A stretch of DNA of 64,000 nt from Viola odorata (GCA_963691705.1 OY829540.1:48644158-48708157); one strand, 5' to 3'; shown: positions 26,381-39,312, numbered from the stretch's first letter. Program-made: numbers and translations. Notes: generated by a model from the letters alone, not told the origin.

Positions 26381-26385
26381 TAAAC
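26381..26385. repeat. 5-bp target-site duplication of the Copia element, right
   Basis: TAAAC, as at 23676-23680. Confidence 0.8.
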
Positions 26386-26516
26386 TGCTACGGCTAGGCT
26401 TGGGCCTTGGGCGCAAGCCACTAAACGTATGCCCCTAGTATCTGGCCATCGACTGAATTTACCCTTTTACTCATACTTTCGTTGAGAATTTGACTCAATG
26501 TCTTTCATAACAGATA

Positions 26517-26776
26517 CTCCCTCCTTCCCCAATTAAACGTCGTTTTAGCTTTTGCTTTTACTGTTTCGGAACGTACCTTAAGACGGCCGGAACAGTCACT
26601 ATTTGAGACAATTTTGCTCCGAATTTTTTCTCGGAAGTACGTTAAGGATTAACGTACGTTCGAAAAAAAGTACGGAATTTTTTGGGGTCAAATAGTGCCT
26701 CATCCGGCCTCCTCGATATGCGTTTCCTACTGAATATTGGGATGTGAGAAAGACATTTAATTGGGGAAGGAGGGAG
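26517..26776. mobile_element. Stowaway-type (Tc1/mariner) MITE, copy 1
   Basis: The terminal inverted repeats are CTCCCTCCTTCCCCAATTAA and its complement ending GGAAGGAGGGAG. The left flank is TA. The right flank reads AA, so one copy of the TA duplication has mutated. The interior contains a palindrome built on TTTGAGACAATTTT and TTTTTTGGGGTCAAATAGTG. It shares this interior with 38154-38386. Confidence 0.85.
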
Positions 26777-27439
26777 AATTTTTAATTTTCTTTCAAAAAA
26801 GCAAGATCTTTGAGAAAGAGCAAGAATTAGGGGACATACTAGCGGAATAAAAGTGACATCCATACGGAAATACCCGGGGGAAGTCGCAGTAATGCTCACC
26901 TTTTCTTACGCAACTAATCTTTCCTTCACTGCAAATGAGTTAATAATTTAATGATACTAACAATATCTTAAATTTGAATCCTCTCATTTATATCTATATC
27001 AAATAAATTTTATAAATTTAATAGTAGTAGTATAATTTTTTAAAAAGAAAAATGGAGTAATGCTATTAGAAGATTCTACTATTGTTCGAGTATCTAGGTT
27101 TTTCTATTACTATTACTCCTTTCATTCCTAAAAAAATGTCATTTTAACCATAATTATTTATACTAAAAATATGGATAGGAACGATTTTTTTAGTACTTTT
27201 TTTATTTTCCAACAAAAAAAACAAATCAATAAAAAATTAACATTCTTATATCAAATAAATTTTTCTTTAGCTTAATAACATTTTATATGGGAGGAAGGGA
27301 GCAGTAATCAACCCACGTAGTTCAACGGGAACATAGTCAATTCACATGCCCTTGCCAACCTAAAAAAAACACTTAAATGGTAAAAACAACATAACCACAA
27401 TCAAGATAGCAATATTCTCACAAAAAGAAGCAACTTGCA
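26777..27439. other. Intergenic DNA and upstream region of EXO70
   Basis: AT-rich. A GAGAGAGAGAGAGAA microsatellite (about 27483-27499) lies in or near the likely transcription start region of the EXO70 gene. No further gene is seen. Confidence 0.4.
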
Positions 27440-28177
27440 AAGTTGAAACTTGAAAAAGTCTCCAACTTTTAATAAGAAAAGGGAGAGAGAGAGAGAGAAA
27501 GGGGAGATCAGAATCAGACAGAGAACTTGTAGTTGGAGCCAAGAATCTTGCAATCTCAAAAAAGAGAGGTCAGTGCTGTTTGATCTTTCACTTTACCCAT
27601 GTTTTTTCTTTCCTTTTCCTGATCTTGCTTATTTTGTTTCCTTTGATGGTTGTCTGCTTCCCTTAGCTTCTTATTGTCTTAGTTCATGGCACAAATCCTT
27701 AAAAAACCCCATTTCTCATATGCACTTGTCTTGAGCTGCTGTGTTTCTTGACTGCTAAAGTTTAGTATTGAATGGAGTTGGGTTCCTCTTTTCTTAGACC
27801 AATTAAACTTCTTGTTTGTTTGTTGGTGATAGTACTGTACTGCAGATGTGATTGTACTGTTCTTGCTTTAGTTTGTGCAGTTTCTGGTTGGTTTCTTTTC
27901 TTGACTCAGTTGATGATTTTGGGTTTGTTTTCCTCTACTGGGTAGTTGCCATTTTTTCCTTCTGATTCTATTTAGCATTGGATGCACAGCTATTCAGATT
28001 TTGGTAGGTTATGATACCTATTATTTTGGGTGTTGAAGTCTATTAGTGTGTATAGAAAGGGAAAGGAATATTATAAGGGTTGTTGTTGCAGTTTTAGGGT
28101 TCATTTCTGGTTTTTTGACAAAACGAATTGATTGTTTCGGGATTGTTGATGTTAGTGGTCTTTCCATACTTGTAGCC
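27440..28177 (+). promoter_or_regulatory. EXO70 leader region with probable 5'-UTR intron
   Basis: GAGAG followed by GTCAGT near 27567 is a plausible donor, and a T-rich stretch ending TTGTTGCAG near 28091 a plausible acceptor. The DNA between is T-rich as in plant introns, and the coding exon then begins at 28178. Leader introns are common in plant EXO70 genes. This is inference without transcript data. Confidence 0.45.
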
Positions 28178-30145
28178 ATGGGGGATTGCGACCGCGTGAT
28201 TCCGGAGACTGGAGGTGAAGAGAACTTAATTGCAGCTGCAGCAAAACAAATTGCCATGGCACTGGGGTCGAAAAGGAACCTTACGGCTGATACAAAGAAG
28301 ATTTTGGCTGATCTTGGCTCCCAATTGTCCGCAATATCTATAGCCGGAGTCAGCGAAGACGAGGTTGACGGAATAAGTGATCCTGAAGACAGATTGAGTG
28401 ATCTTGAAGGACAGTTATATGTTATTCAAGAGAAGATAATGAGATGGGAGACTGATCAGTCCATGATATGGGACTCTGGCCCTGAAGAAGCTGATCAATA
28501 TCTAAAGGCTGCTGATGATGCTCGGAGATTGACAGAAAAGCTGGAGACTTTCAGTTTGAATAAAGATGATGAGAGAAAGGAGATGTTCGGGAAAGCTCAT
28601 GACGTTCTTCAAATGGCAATGGCTAGGCTTGAAGAAGAGTTCAAGCACATACTTTTCCTAAACAGGCAACCCTTTGAGCCAGAGCATGTCTCTTTCCGTA
28701 GTGAAGAAGATCCATCAGATGTGGCATCAGTGATCTCTCTCAGTGATGACTCATTCGGGGATTCATCTAGAAGAGATAGTCTTCGCAGAAACTCAGAAGA
28801 TTTCATCATTGACTTGGTTCTTCCAGATGTGATTTCAGACCTCAGATGCATTGCAAATTTAATGTTCATTTCCAATTATGGTCATGAATGTTCTCAAGCA
28901 TATATAAGTGTTCGAAGGGATGCCTTGGATGAGTGTCTCTTTATTCTCGAAATGGAAAAACTGAGCATTGAGGATGTGCTGAAGTTGGACTGGGGCAGCT
29001 TAAATTCCAAGGTCAAGAGATGGATCCGGGCTATGAAGATTTTTGTGCGGGTCTATCTTGCTAGTGAGAAGTGGCTTGGCGAACAAATTTTCGGGGAGCT
29101 TGGAATGGTTAATTTGGCTTGTTTCGTCGATTCTTCAAAAGCTTCCATGCTTCAGCTCCTGAACTTTGCTGAAGCTGTGTCCATCGGTCCACACAAGCCA
29201 GAAAAGTTGATCCCGATTCTTGACATGTATGAGGTTCTAGACGATCTTCTCCCCGATATTGATTCTTTATACTCAGATGAGGCTGGTTCTCGTGTGAAAA
29301 CAGACTGTCGTGAGGTTCTAAGGAGACTGGGTGAGTCTGTAAGGAGTGCTTTTTTCGATTTTGAAAATGCCATTGCCACAAATACGACGACATCTCCTTT
29401 TCCTGGAGGTGGAATTCCCCATCTCACCAGGTATGTCATGAATTTTCTGAGTTTGCTCACTGATTACCGGGAGACCCTTAATTTTCTCCTCAAGGACCAT
29501 TGCGGAGAGGATCCTAGTTCATTGTCTCCTGAAAGGAGTCCTTCTATGGATGAAGATAACACCGGTAGAGAGACAAGTGACGTTTCTCCGGTGTCACAGC
29601 ACTTCCGATCAGTTGCTTCAATTCTTGAGTGTAACCTTGACGATAAGGCCAAGTTATATAAAGATCCTTCGTTGCAACACATATTCTTGATGAACAACAT
29701 ACATTACTTGGCTAATAAGGTTAAGAGTTCAGACCTCAGGATAATATTTGGAGATGATTGGATTCGGAAGCGCAACTGGAAATTCCAACAGCACGAGATG
29801 AACTACGAGAGATCTACTTGGAGCTTGATCCTCTCTTTACTGAAGGATGAGGGAAATTCCACTTCAAAATCTCTTCTCAAGGAGAAGTTCCGAAGCTTTT
29901 ATGCAGCTTTCGAGGAAGTTTACAGGACTCAAACCTCGTGGGTCATCCCTGATCTGCAGCTGCGAGAAGATTTGCGCATCTCAACTTCCCTCAAGGTGAT
30001 CCAGGCGTATCGGACATTCATCGGAAGGCATGCGAATAGCATAAGTGACAAGCACTTTAAGTACACCGCCGACGATTTAGAGGATTACTTGCTGGATCTC
30101 TTTGAAGGTTCTCAAAAATCATTGCATAATCCCCATAGGAGATGA
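28178..30145 (+). CDS. EXO70: Exocyst complex subunit EXO70, single coding exon
   Basis: The product is 655 aa from ATG 28178, chosen because the context GCCATGG is near-ideal and the N-terminus then matches plant EXO70s. The frame also runs 44 codons upstream to an ATG at 28046, but those residues look like leader translation. The N-terminal part (about 13-165) is helical, with ADLGSQL and the heptad-like RLSDLEGQLYVIQEKI. A Ser/Asp-rich hinge (about 176-208) precedes the conserved core: DLRCIANLMF (221-230), AYISVRRDALDECLFILEMEKL (from 241), and the Exo70 C-terminal rod (about 280-640). The subunit tethers secretory vesicles to the plasma membrane or, for some plant paralogs, acts in autophagy-linked transport. 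An uninterrupted coding region is normal for most plant EXO70 clades. I lean towards the D-like group, but the clade is not certain. Confidence 0.93.
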   Translation: MGDCDRVIPETGGEENLIAAAAKQIAMALGSKRNLTADTKKILADLGSQLSAISIAGVSEDEVDGISDPEDRLSDLEGQLYVIQEKIMRWETDQSMIWDSGPEEADQYLKAADDARRLTEKLETFSLNKDDERKEMFGKAHDVLQMAMARLEEEFKHILFLNRQPFEPEHVSFRSEEDPSDVASVISLSDDSFGDSSRRDSLRRNSEDFIIDLVLPDVISDLRCIANLMFISNYGHECSQAYISVRRDALDECLFILEMEKLSIEDVLKLDWGSLNSKVKRWIRAMKIFVRVYLASEKWLGEQIFGELGMVNLACFVDSSKASMLQLLNFAEAVSIGPHKPEKLIPILDMYEVLDDLLPDIDSLYSDEAGSRVKTDCREVLRRLGESVRSAFFDFENAIATNTTTSPFPGGGIPHLTRYVMNFLSLLTDYRETLNFLLKDHCGEDPSSLSPERSPSMDEDNTGRETSDVSPVSQHFRSVASILECNLDDKAKLYKDPSLQHIFLMNNIHYLANKVKSSDLRIIFGDDWIRKRNWKFQQHEMNYERSTWSLILSLLKDEGNSTSKSLLKEKFRSFYAAFEEVYRTQTSWVIPDLQLREDLRISTSLKVIQAYRTFIGRHANSISDKHFKYTADDLEDYLLDLFEGSQKSLHNPHRR

Positions 30146-32099
30146 TAGATACTTGGTAGTAGGATAGAACTGTCTTGTTCTATTTCAATTTTCCACTCTA
30201 CCAGATGGAAAGAGGTTTCAATTTTATGGCCTTTTTTCCGCTGTTGTTATCTTATTTTGCTTATGATCTTCTTCATTTATCTTTAAACATGTAATTTGTA
30301 TCAATAAACAGATGAACCCTAGCTACCCTATATCTTCAAATCTCTGTTAGTTCCATAAATATGTAACACATTAATGGAGAAAAGAAAGAATAAAATCAAA
30401 CAAATCTTTCATTTGTTGCTCTCTTGTATGGAATGATTTGGTTAAATTGGTAGGAAATGGATGTTTTCTTGTTTTTTCTTCCATGCCAAAGTATAAAAAA
30501 GGCATTGGATAATATCCATCACATTCAATCAGGTACGCAATTTAATTAGTCGCCAATGAGGTCCACTTGCTTCTTCATTTTTCTTTTTTCTTGTTTTAAC
30601 TTTCCATAAGTTTCACTTCTTTTAGATTTTTTTTTCTTCTCTTAAAATACTAAAGATTCGAATTTTCCGTATCACTAAATTATAAAGTCATTAAGTTCAT
30701 TGAATTACAAACTCGCTGTTACGTGTATGGAACTAATTATTGGGTATATCGATAGCAATATTGATTGGAGTTGTAGTGGAAACCCTACTTGTTGAACTAT
30801 GTTGTCACTTTTTATGTTGAAAAATGGTTGATTGTTGGAGTCATGGGTATGAGGAATTTGCAACTAAAAGTTATGGCCAGGTTAGGGGAAATGAATGCCA
30901 AAATGCATGTACTGAAATGGTTTCCAATCCAAACTCACAAAAAAAAAAAATTAAATAAATATATATATATATAAATATGGTCAGACAAAATGTCTGTTAA
31001 CCTATCATTTTCAGAGTTGGAAGAAATGCATTGAAGGGATGTTTCATTTTTCTGTGTCCATGTTAAATGAAATTTCCTAGTCTAAATGAAAAAGGAATTT
31101 TTCAGTCTTTTCTTGAAGAGGGTTTCATTTCATACCATTTTGGTCAATGTCAATGTCATACAACAGCGGATGACCATTTTCTTTGATCATACTATGCAAC
31201 TCTTGGAAAATCCACAAGGCCAATTCCAGGATTAGACAAAATATGAATTCATGACTGGTGCGAGCACTCGTTCGATTCCTGGAGCACCAATTTCAGCTCT
31301 TAATAATCCAATCCGGTGCTACACATGTTATAATTACTATTCTAATTCAATTACGAGCATGATTCATATTTTTCAATGATTTTTTAAATATTGAAAGTTC
31401 TAAAAATTTTGAAAAAATTATTGTATGTGTGAGTTTGATACTGGTATATATATATATTCAAAAGAATAGAAATCCATTTCCTCAAAAGGGCACTTTGGTA
31501 AAATAGAACAATAAGAAGGACTTGTTGTCTGAAAAATAATCATGTAAAAAAAATAACTTCAGAAGGGATTCGACATAAATAATGCTTACTAGTCCACTTC
31601 ATCATAATCAAGGAACAGGACAATAGGCAATTTCATTGATCGACAAATGGAACAAAATTAATTTTCGGTCTACAACTTCAGGTTAAGACTTCTCTAAGAA
31701 AGCACAACAATGAGTTGCTCAGTGCTAAGTTCTACAATACAACCTTTTTATAACAACACTTGAGTGCACCTTTGACTGAAAACACAGGAAACAATATAGT
31801 ACATCTGTGGTCAGATTACGACTAGAATCCGGGCCTCGCTAAAACATCCGGTGCAAACAGACCAAAACACCACGAGCACGAACCATAACAAAATACTGTC
31901 TGCAGCAGAAAGTTTGCTCCTTGTATATGTTAACCAACTAATCTCACTTTCATCCTCTACATTATAAGGCCAGAAATGGTAATAGGCCTGCCTAGCCACA
32001 CCCTGCGTACGCTTCCAAGCTGCAAACATGTAAAGTTTGCACATTGCCAGAAGAATCATTCCTGCCTATTGCTAATAGTCCACAGTATGCAAAAATTAG
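30146..32099. other. 3' regions of the convergent EXO70 and RIK genes
   Basis: The EXO70 3' UTR has CAATAAACAG near 30301. The two genes converge here. In between are AT-rich DNA and simple repeats, (TA)n near 30960 and 31447. The RIK transcript probably terminates somewhere in 31640-32099. No additional gene is supported. Confidence 0.4.
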
Positions 32100-35000
32100 T
32101 TACAACGCCCAAAATGGTTTTCTTGGCACTGCACTAGAGCCTCCATTAAGTTCGGTGGAATCTTCAAGATCATCCTCATCTCCATATTCCATTAGCTTGA
32201 CCAAAGTATCTGAAACACCGATAAGCAATTTAAGACGAAGGTGTAGGACAACTAGTAGCACAATTGTGAAAATGACCACATAGAAAATGCCCAAATAATC
32301 TTAGAGACTTCTTTTCTCTGCTACTTTCATAATTTTAATTTCACCTAGTCCCTCCATGAAATTGAAGTCCTCGAGGCAATTACCAAATATAGAACCCAAA
32401 ATCTAATGATATGGCAATAAGCTTCAATTCATACCTGGCACACTGCCAGACCTACTTTTAATCAAAATGTCATTCTTTTCAAGCAGATTGGCAGGAGGAG
32501 TTGAATTAAATTTTGGAGGAGGAGGTGGTGGTGGGAGCATGCTTCGTGGAGGCGGGGGTCTCATTTCACTGGATGAGGACTGAACCAACTTCCTTGGAGC
32601 TGGCATATTTGATGTATTTCTCAGCCCCAAATCCACAGGCAGTTGTTCACCAGGCTTTAACAATTCTGACCCCTGCAACGTGTTAGATGAACCTATTTCT
32701 CAATATCAAGTAGCTAAAGGTAAACCAGTACAGCATTAAAACAGTGATGCGTCTCAAAAAAAAAAATTTGAATAAAAACAAACACTCTAACACATGAAGG
32801 CCATGTAGAAAGAAGTTGGGAAAAACAGTAAACAGTCTATCGAGTTCATTTTCTCTTCAGCACATGGCATCCTAGACTACAGTACATACCATTAAAGAAG
32901 ACTCAGAATGAAGTCCTCTCAGTCACGTGTCAAGAAAAAACTTACACCTACATGTTCCTATTCTTATTCCAAAAGGTTATGTGCAACAGCCCAAAAAAAA
33001 TGTATAACAGTGTACATGGCTTTCTGTGGGATATAGATTGAGGTGTTTGGCAAGACTAATAAAGCAAAGCAACAAGCAATGTTCGTGCTCAATTGGAATC
33101 CAACCAACAAGAAAAGCAATGTTCCTCGTATCTGTTCAAACACAATGTCACCCTAAGCTGAGAATCCTATCTGCTCCCATGTTCAAAATTGTTTTCAACT
33201 GTTTAATGTATTTGATGCAATTTCTCTTGGTTAGTAGCCACCCTAACTTCTGATCATAAATTATCAACACAGCTAAATACTAGTCTCTTGTTATCAAATC
33301 TAGCATTCCCCTGTCCCAAAAACAGTCAGAAGGTAGATGAAGTCTCATGCATACATCAGCATTGGATATGATATGCAAAATACTAGAAGCTGCTTAAGAG
33401 TTTTTTTTCCTTGAAAATAGAACAATTAGAGGCTTGACTCTCTCCACATCAGAAAGAATCCACTGCTGAGCACCAAGTGCCTCCAAAACTTGAAACCCTG
33501 TGAAACATACAACCAATATGTCCCTACAGATAGGTCTGGCATCAGCCTGATCTTAGAGGTCAGAGAAAATACCTGGAATATTAAGCAGTGAAAGTCAGAT
33601 CGAGACTTTAAAATATTGCAAGAGAAGAAAATACACACATTTGCAGTAAAAGCAATCAATGTTGAAGAAATTCATGTTTATCTAGAAGAAACCATTTCAG
33701 CAATGCACACGCGTGCACTAACACACATCAAGCAAACAGATATCTTGTACTTTAGCAAAAAAAATGAATAAATAATTTAGCACACCACAAACAATTAGAA
33801 AAAAAAAACCATCATCCTTGAGCAGAAAATTATATAGCCAGGATCCAACATGAGCAAGCATAAGACTGAAGGACAATTTGTAATATGTGCTTTGGAGGGA
33901 CAAAGTGCCAAGACACTGATCCATCTCCATCAGGCTGCTCCACAAATGTTCTAATCCAAAAAAAAAAAAAAAAGAGAAACCAGGAAGAAGTGTACTCTGA
34001 ACAAGGTGGAGGTAGAAATGATTAGAGAGGGTTGACACAAAATCAAAGGGGGAAATTTCACTGTAAAATCAAATTAATGCAGTAAAAAGAAAGAGGGACA
34101 GTTTGGAGGGAGTATTAATAAAATTGTGAAAATCAAAACACTTAGGTGAGGGCTTTGTCAAATAAGAACACCCTGCTCGTTTGCCTCCAAAGCATACAAA
34201 ATTTTGTGATTTGCAGTTGGACTGCCAAAAATAAATGTGCAGGTACCTGATGGGCTTTTGCAGGGCCCTTTGAACCAATTGGCACTTCCTGAAACTTCCG
34301 TCTCTGTGTAGGCCTTTTCTCCTTGTCTAAAGGACCAATTGTATTATTAGTCTTTGGTACTGAAGCTGCTACAGATGTCGTAGGACCGCTTATAGAACTG
34401 ATGGGAGAAGGTGACTGTCTAAGGGCAAGGGCAACTTGTTGCAAAGGTGTGGCCTGTGGATATATCCCACCATATCCACTGTAGCTTGTTCCCCCAGTTA
34501 CCAAGGGCTGGGGATAGCCAACCAAGCTTGTATGGGGCTGCACACAGCTGACTGCAGTACCAGACTGTGATACAGCCCTTTGGGGAGAGACAGTTGTAAC
34601 CTCAGGAACTGCACCTGAAGAAGTTGTCATAGAGCTCATTGTTGACAATGTCAAACCAGTAGCTTGATTTGTGTTTACATTATTATCACTCCCTAAACCC
34701 TGAACTCCAGCCAATGACAGTGGTGGTGGAACAGCATTGTAAACCTTAGATGAAGATACCCTGGAAAAATAAGTAAATGACAATTCTGGAGGAAAGTAAG
34801 AATAGCACCATATATGGCAGATCAATCTGATGATCAAAAAAAAAATCTAACGATGAGCGGTAAGTTATTAATGTAATAAAAGTAGTAACAGCTAAGTTTT
34901 TAAAGTATAGACTGATGGGATGCTGAGTTAGAAGATGAAATACAGAAGAAAGATTACCAATTAAATAATTTCATTATAAACACGTTACACACTAAGCATA

Positions 35001-37590
35001 GCAATTATAATAGATATCGATTTAAGTTTTTTATTCCAGCCAACCCAATAATATTAGTATTGTTCCTTTTTCTTCTGGCAAAAAAGAAAGAATGAAAGAG
35101 TTTGATTGTTTTTTAATCAACACAACTATGAGGCTTAATAAGGACTAACAACACCAAACTTCAAAATTTAGACACATTGGTCAATAGGATAGCATATTAA
35201 TTACCATATCTCAAAGCTGTAAATATAGGGATATATGTTGTGATTGCCTAGGCTGCTTCTTAGGGATATAGATCAAGATAATTACCAACGCTGATATTGT
35301 GGCAGACTTCAGGTGTACAAGTTGTGATTATTAGTAGCTAATTCCTAGGGATGTAAATTAAATACTGAGTGTATAAATGAAAGGCCTCACTCAACTGAGA
35401 AGGTATCCAGTAAAATTGACAACATTCACCAAACTGAGGCTGCTGCTATAAGCATAATATACATATACTCTTACATTAAACGATAAATGACATGAATCAG
35501 ATTGCCATTAAGGCATTAGGGAGATGGAGATTGCCCATGCACCAACCTAGCAATAAATTGCATATATAATTCAAAGCCTAAGTACCTGGGAATACCACAC
35601 TCTAAACGAATTGTATCTAGCAGGTTTTCGGCCAAACGCTTTGCATCTTCAAGACTTTTTGAACTAGTTGCAGAAAGAACTAAATGAAGTTGTTGCAATG
35701 CTTCTGCACCAAAATAAAAGAAAATAACAATGATAATTCAATAAAAAAAACTTCAATAAAGAATAGAAATTAAGTGATTGCCAAGTATGTATATATAGGG
35801 GGGAAATAGTTGACAAAAAGGTCATGTTGCATACAAAAACAAGAATTTACCTTCACCATTTAGGCTCTTAAATCCAGAACCACGCCCCCTGAGTACTACA
35901 GTTGCTCCTGTTTCATTCATTATGTGATTTATATACTGGTCCTGCACATACAAAACAAACCACCACAAACACAAAAACAATCTCTCCCAATGGTATGGAG
36001 ATGTGAGAGAGCTTCAAACATTAGAATCCCTCATCTTCATTGAGCACAGAAGATCAATAAATAAAAACTAATCAAGCAACATATAACAGAGCTAGAACGT
36101 CCAGGTAAATCCCGTCCCATGACATGACATATACATACAAAATACTATACAAATCCAGAATCTAGAATAAGAAGGAAAAGGAAATATGAAATAACCATGC
36201 AAAATGCAATGTGAAATCATATCACAAGGAAAGTGAATAGAAAAAAATAACTCACATTTGGTCCCCGAATTCGAACAGGGATGTTCAGGGATGGGTCTGG
36301 GTCAAAGCCTAAGAATAAGCCTGTGCTTAGTGCCTGTGAAACTTCATTAAGTTAGAGATCTGTGACAGGACAATTGCATCAATATCATAGCCTATAAAGC
36401 AGGTTACGCAGAGCTTGCATACCTTCACTTCATTGCCAGAGGCCATTTGCAAAAAAATGGAAGAAGCAGGCAGTAAACTTTGATTCGGTTTCAGAATTTC
36501 ATCAACCATGGCAGCTGCACGATCAACCGCTAAAATCCTCTCTGTCGTATCTTTTAACTACAAAGGAAAATCACAATGTTTACAACCACAGAACATCAAC
36601 CCTTCCAAGAGACAACATTTTTGTTTATCACAATCATAACTAAAGCACTAGTTGAAGTCACATTTCAACTCAAAAGCTCTAAGGTATATTATTCATAAAC
36701 ACAACTAGAACCCTCAAGAATAAAACTTACGTGAGCTCCTGCAGAGATATGAAGATACAAAGGTTTTTCACTATCAGGAGGTGAATTTGGTGGCCGGTAC
36801 TTGCCCCTATAAAAGAAGTTCCATGCATTCTTTAGTCCCATTAAACACAAAAACAGGGGATTCCTTATCTATTCCTCCTCACAAATGCACAGAACGAATA
36901 CTAACCTAGTAATCACCACAGCACCAGTGAATTTCTGAATCTGAAAGAGGCATGAAAGAGAGAATTCAATCAATCAAAACCATGTTTGGATAAACATTCT
37001 GTCCGACATCAACCCTTTTTGAGGACTCACAGGGATCACTCGGGTGGTGCCACAATCAGTTCAACATACAACAATGTGTCACTCAACATCTAGCTAGTTA
37101 AATACCTCTTCCTGAGTCTGGCGTTTGGTGAGCTTGCAACGAACAGATGGGTCTGCGCCATTTATAACAATTTCTCGTGCAATTATCAACTCATCTTGCA
37201 TCTTAACCTAACAATCACAGCACAAATTACCAGTTCAAAAACAAAAATCAAAAACCTTCCACAACAGACCACCCTGCTGATGTGCAACAAAACAAAATAA
37301 AAGCAAACATAAGAGATTTACTTGGTTCAACTTTGGCACCACGACAGCTGGATTTAGATGAAACGCGGAGGGAACTGCTGATAAAAGCACTGATTCCGCT
37401 GGCTGGTCCCACTTTCTCTTTTTCCTGGAATAGTAAAAACATACAGACCCTAAGCACAAACGATTCGACGCGGTCACGCGCACGGATACAAGGGAAAACA
37501 GTAAGCATACCTTTGCCTTGAATTTGAAGAATCCGAGTTTACAGTGGAATTGTGCGGGGAATTCGCGGCAGCAGTGTCTTGCGTCATCAT
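32100..37590 (-). CDS. RIK: KH-domain RNA-binding protein RIK, twelve exons
   Basis: Exons in transcript order: 37590-37511, 37424-37322, 37207-37106, 36940-36906, 36806-36731, 36557-36423, 36333-36256, 35941-35851, 35703-35586, 34760-34247, 32672-32435 and 32209-32100. All use GT-AG junctions and keep frame for 559 aa plus TAA. A basic cluster with Trp (KKRKWDQP, 28-35) follows the start. A first KH-like segment (about 66-115) contains IVINGADPSVRCKLTKRQTQ. A second KH core (about 190-275) contains PVRIRGPNDQYINHIMNETG and VVLRGRGSG. A Gln/Ser/Thr-rich middle (274-444), a poly-Pro run (PPPPPPP) in exon 11 and the conserved tail VPRKPFWAL follow. The order matches plant RIK, first described as a KH protein binding the MYB factor ROUGH SHEATH2/AS1, and the KHDC4/BLOM7 group. 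Location is likely nuclear. The longest intron is about 1.6 kb. Confidence 0.92.
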
Positions 37591-38153
37591 ACTGTGATAG
37601 CTGTGAGAGAATTTCGGAGAGGTTTTGTTCCGGTAGCGGTGGTGTTGATGGCGGCGGAGGGAGGAGGACGGATTACTAGGCGATTGTTTTTGTGGCAGAG
37701 AAGCGCGCGGGTTGGACCAGGAAGAGGGTCAGTTTTTTAATCTTAATAAATGACTCTTTTTTCTTTGGGTCTAATTTATTTTTACTAAAATTTCTACCCG
37801 CTATTTGTTCTTTCTTAGCTTAGTGTTTTTCGTAATATTATAATGAAATTAATAATGTATCTAATTTTTTTTTAAAAATTACTCAAATGTAGGGTTACAA
37901 TCTTACAGAATTTGAATTCGTGACGGATTGATTGAGAGGAGAACCAATAAAAATCAATCATGGTAGGCCAAGAAATTATCTAGCCGTATTCGGGAATGAT
38001 GATGTGTTTGTTTCTCTCCAAGTACATCAACAAATGACAACCATTAAAGTTTCGTACTATCTAATGTTGGAGATCAATATAAATAATTAAACTCAATTGA
38101 TTATTTAAATCAAATTAATATAAATGAAATTACAATAATAAGGAAATATATTA
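37591..38153. other. RIK 5' leader and upstream region
   Basis: The leader (about 37591-37740) is locally GC-rich, with GGCGGCGGAGGGAGG on the + strand. Further upstream the DNA is AT-rich. I see no gene and no clear TATA box. Confidence 0.4.
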
Positions 38154-38386
38154 CTCCCTCCGTCTTTTATTAAACGACTTTTACTATTTGTGCACGCATG
38201 TTGAGGAGGTCGGATGACTCACTATTTGAGACAATTTTACCCCGAATTTTTTCTCGAACGTACGTTTAGGATTAATGTACGTTCAAAAAAAAGTACGAAA
38301 TTTTTTGGGGTCAAATAGTGCGTCATCCGGCCTCCTCGATATGCGTATCTACAGTACGGACGTCATTTAATATAATCGGGAGGGAG
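38154..38386. mobile_element. Stowaway-type MITE, copy 2 of the family at 26517
   Basis: The termini are CTCCCTCCGTCTTTTATT and CGGGAGGGAG, flanked by TA on both sides. Its interior matches copy 1 in the same orientation over the TTTGAGACAATTTT, GTACGTT and GGGGTCAAATAGTG segments. No transposase is encoded. Confidence 0.9.
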
Positions 38387-39312
38387 TACCTTGATAGATG
38401 CAAATCGAATAAAAAATAGTTTACCGGATTACATCGAATAATATAAAGGTGATAGAGTGAGGCAGAACTAGATTGCTTTCTAGAGACATACGAGTCGTTT
38501 GCGGTAATACGGTGCAACAGATCAAGTTTTGCACGCCATCCCGGAAATACAATTCAGTCACCTCCCTTATACTTTTCAAGTCTACACGCTACTTGAAAAC
38601 TCAAAAACTCTCTGATAACCATTTCAAAGGGGAAACGGTGGAATGCTAACCTGTATTGATGGTGCAAATAGCTCATTATATACCTAGTATCAAATTAAAA
38701 GCAATTTGGACAACTCATTTTCCAATTGCTTATGAAACGGTTTCTTGAACGTTGGAATATATAAGGAGATGTGGCCAAGGTCAATAAATCACTATCATAA
38801 AAATACTACAGTAAGGACAAAATATGTTTAATATTTTTAATGCAGCAAATATAATTAAGGATATAGTTTGGGTAACTATCAAAGTCAATTGACTTTAAAA
38901 TGTGCGTTTAATAAATCTAATTTAGTTTCTAAAAAGTTACACTAAATAATACTATGAAAGACTTAATCCCTCTGTTTTTTATTAATTGGCACTTTAGTCA
39001 TGTTGAAAAGTCTTAAATAAATGTCGTTTTGATTAAAATTATAATTTCAATCCTCTTTTCTTTCTCTCGCCTTTCATGTCTATCACCTTTGGGAGAGTTT
39101 ATTTCAGCATACGCAAAATAGAGGAGAAATGTCTTGGGAGCGAAACGAAATTTCGATTCTCCTTTCGAAACTCAATCCTTTAGATTTTTGTTTGAAGTGT
39201 GTTAAATTTCGCTTTGGTTTATGTGCTCTTCTTTGTTCGCTTCACTTTCTTTGCTCTTCTTTGTTCTCTTCATCTTTCTAGGCAAAAAGGTGTTCTTTGA
39301 TTTCTTTGAAAA
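38387..39312. other. Intergenic DNA without a recognised gene
   Basis: A CCCTCTGTTTTTTATTAATTG stretch (38970 onward) resembles one end of a mariner-like element. No matching opposite end was found. Confidence 0.3.

Noticed and set aside
31811..32294. Two minus-strand frames around the RIK stop, one with a hydrophobic stretch
   Set aside because: The right one is the last RIK exon read with intron sequence. The left one is downstream of the RIK stop and has no domain.
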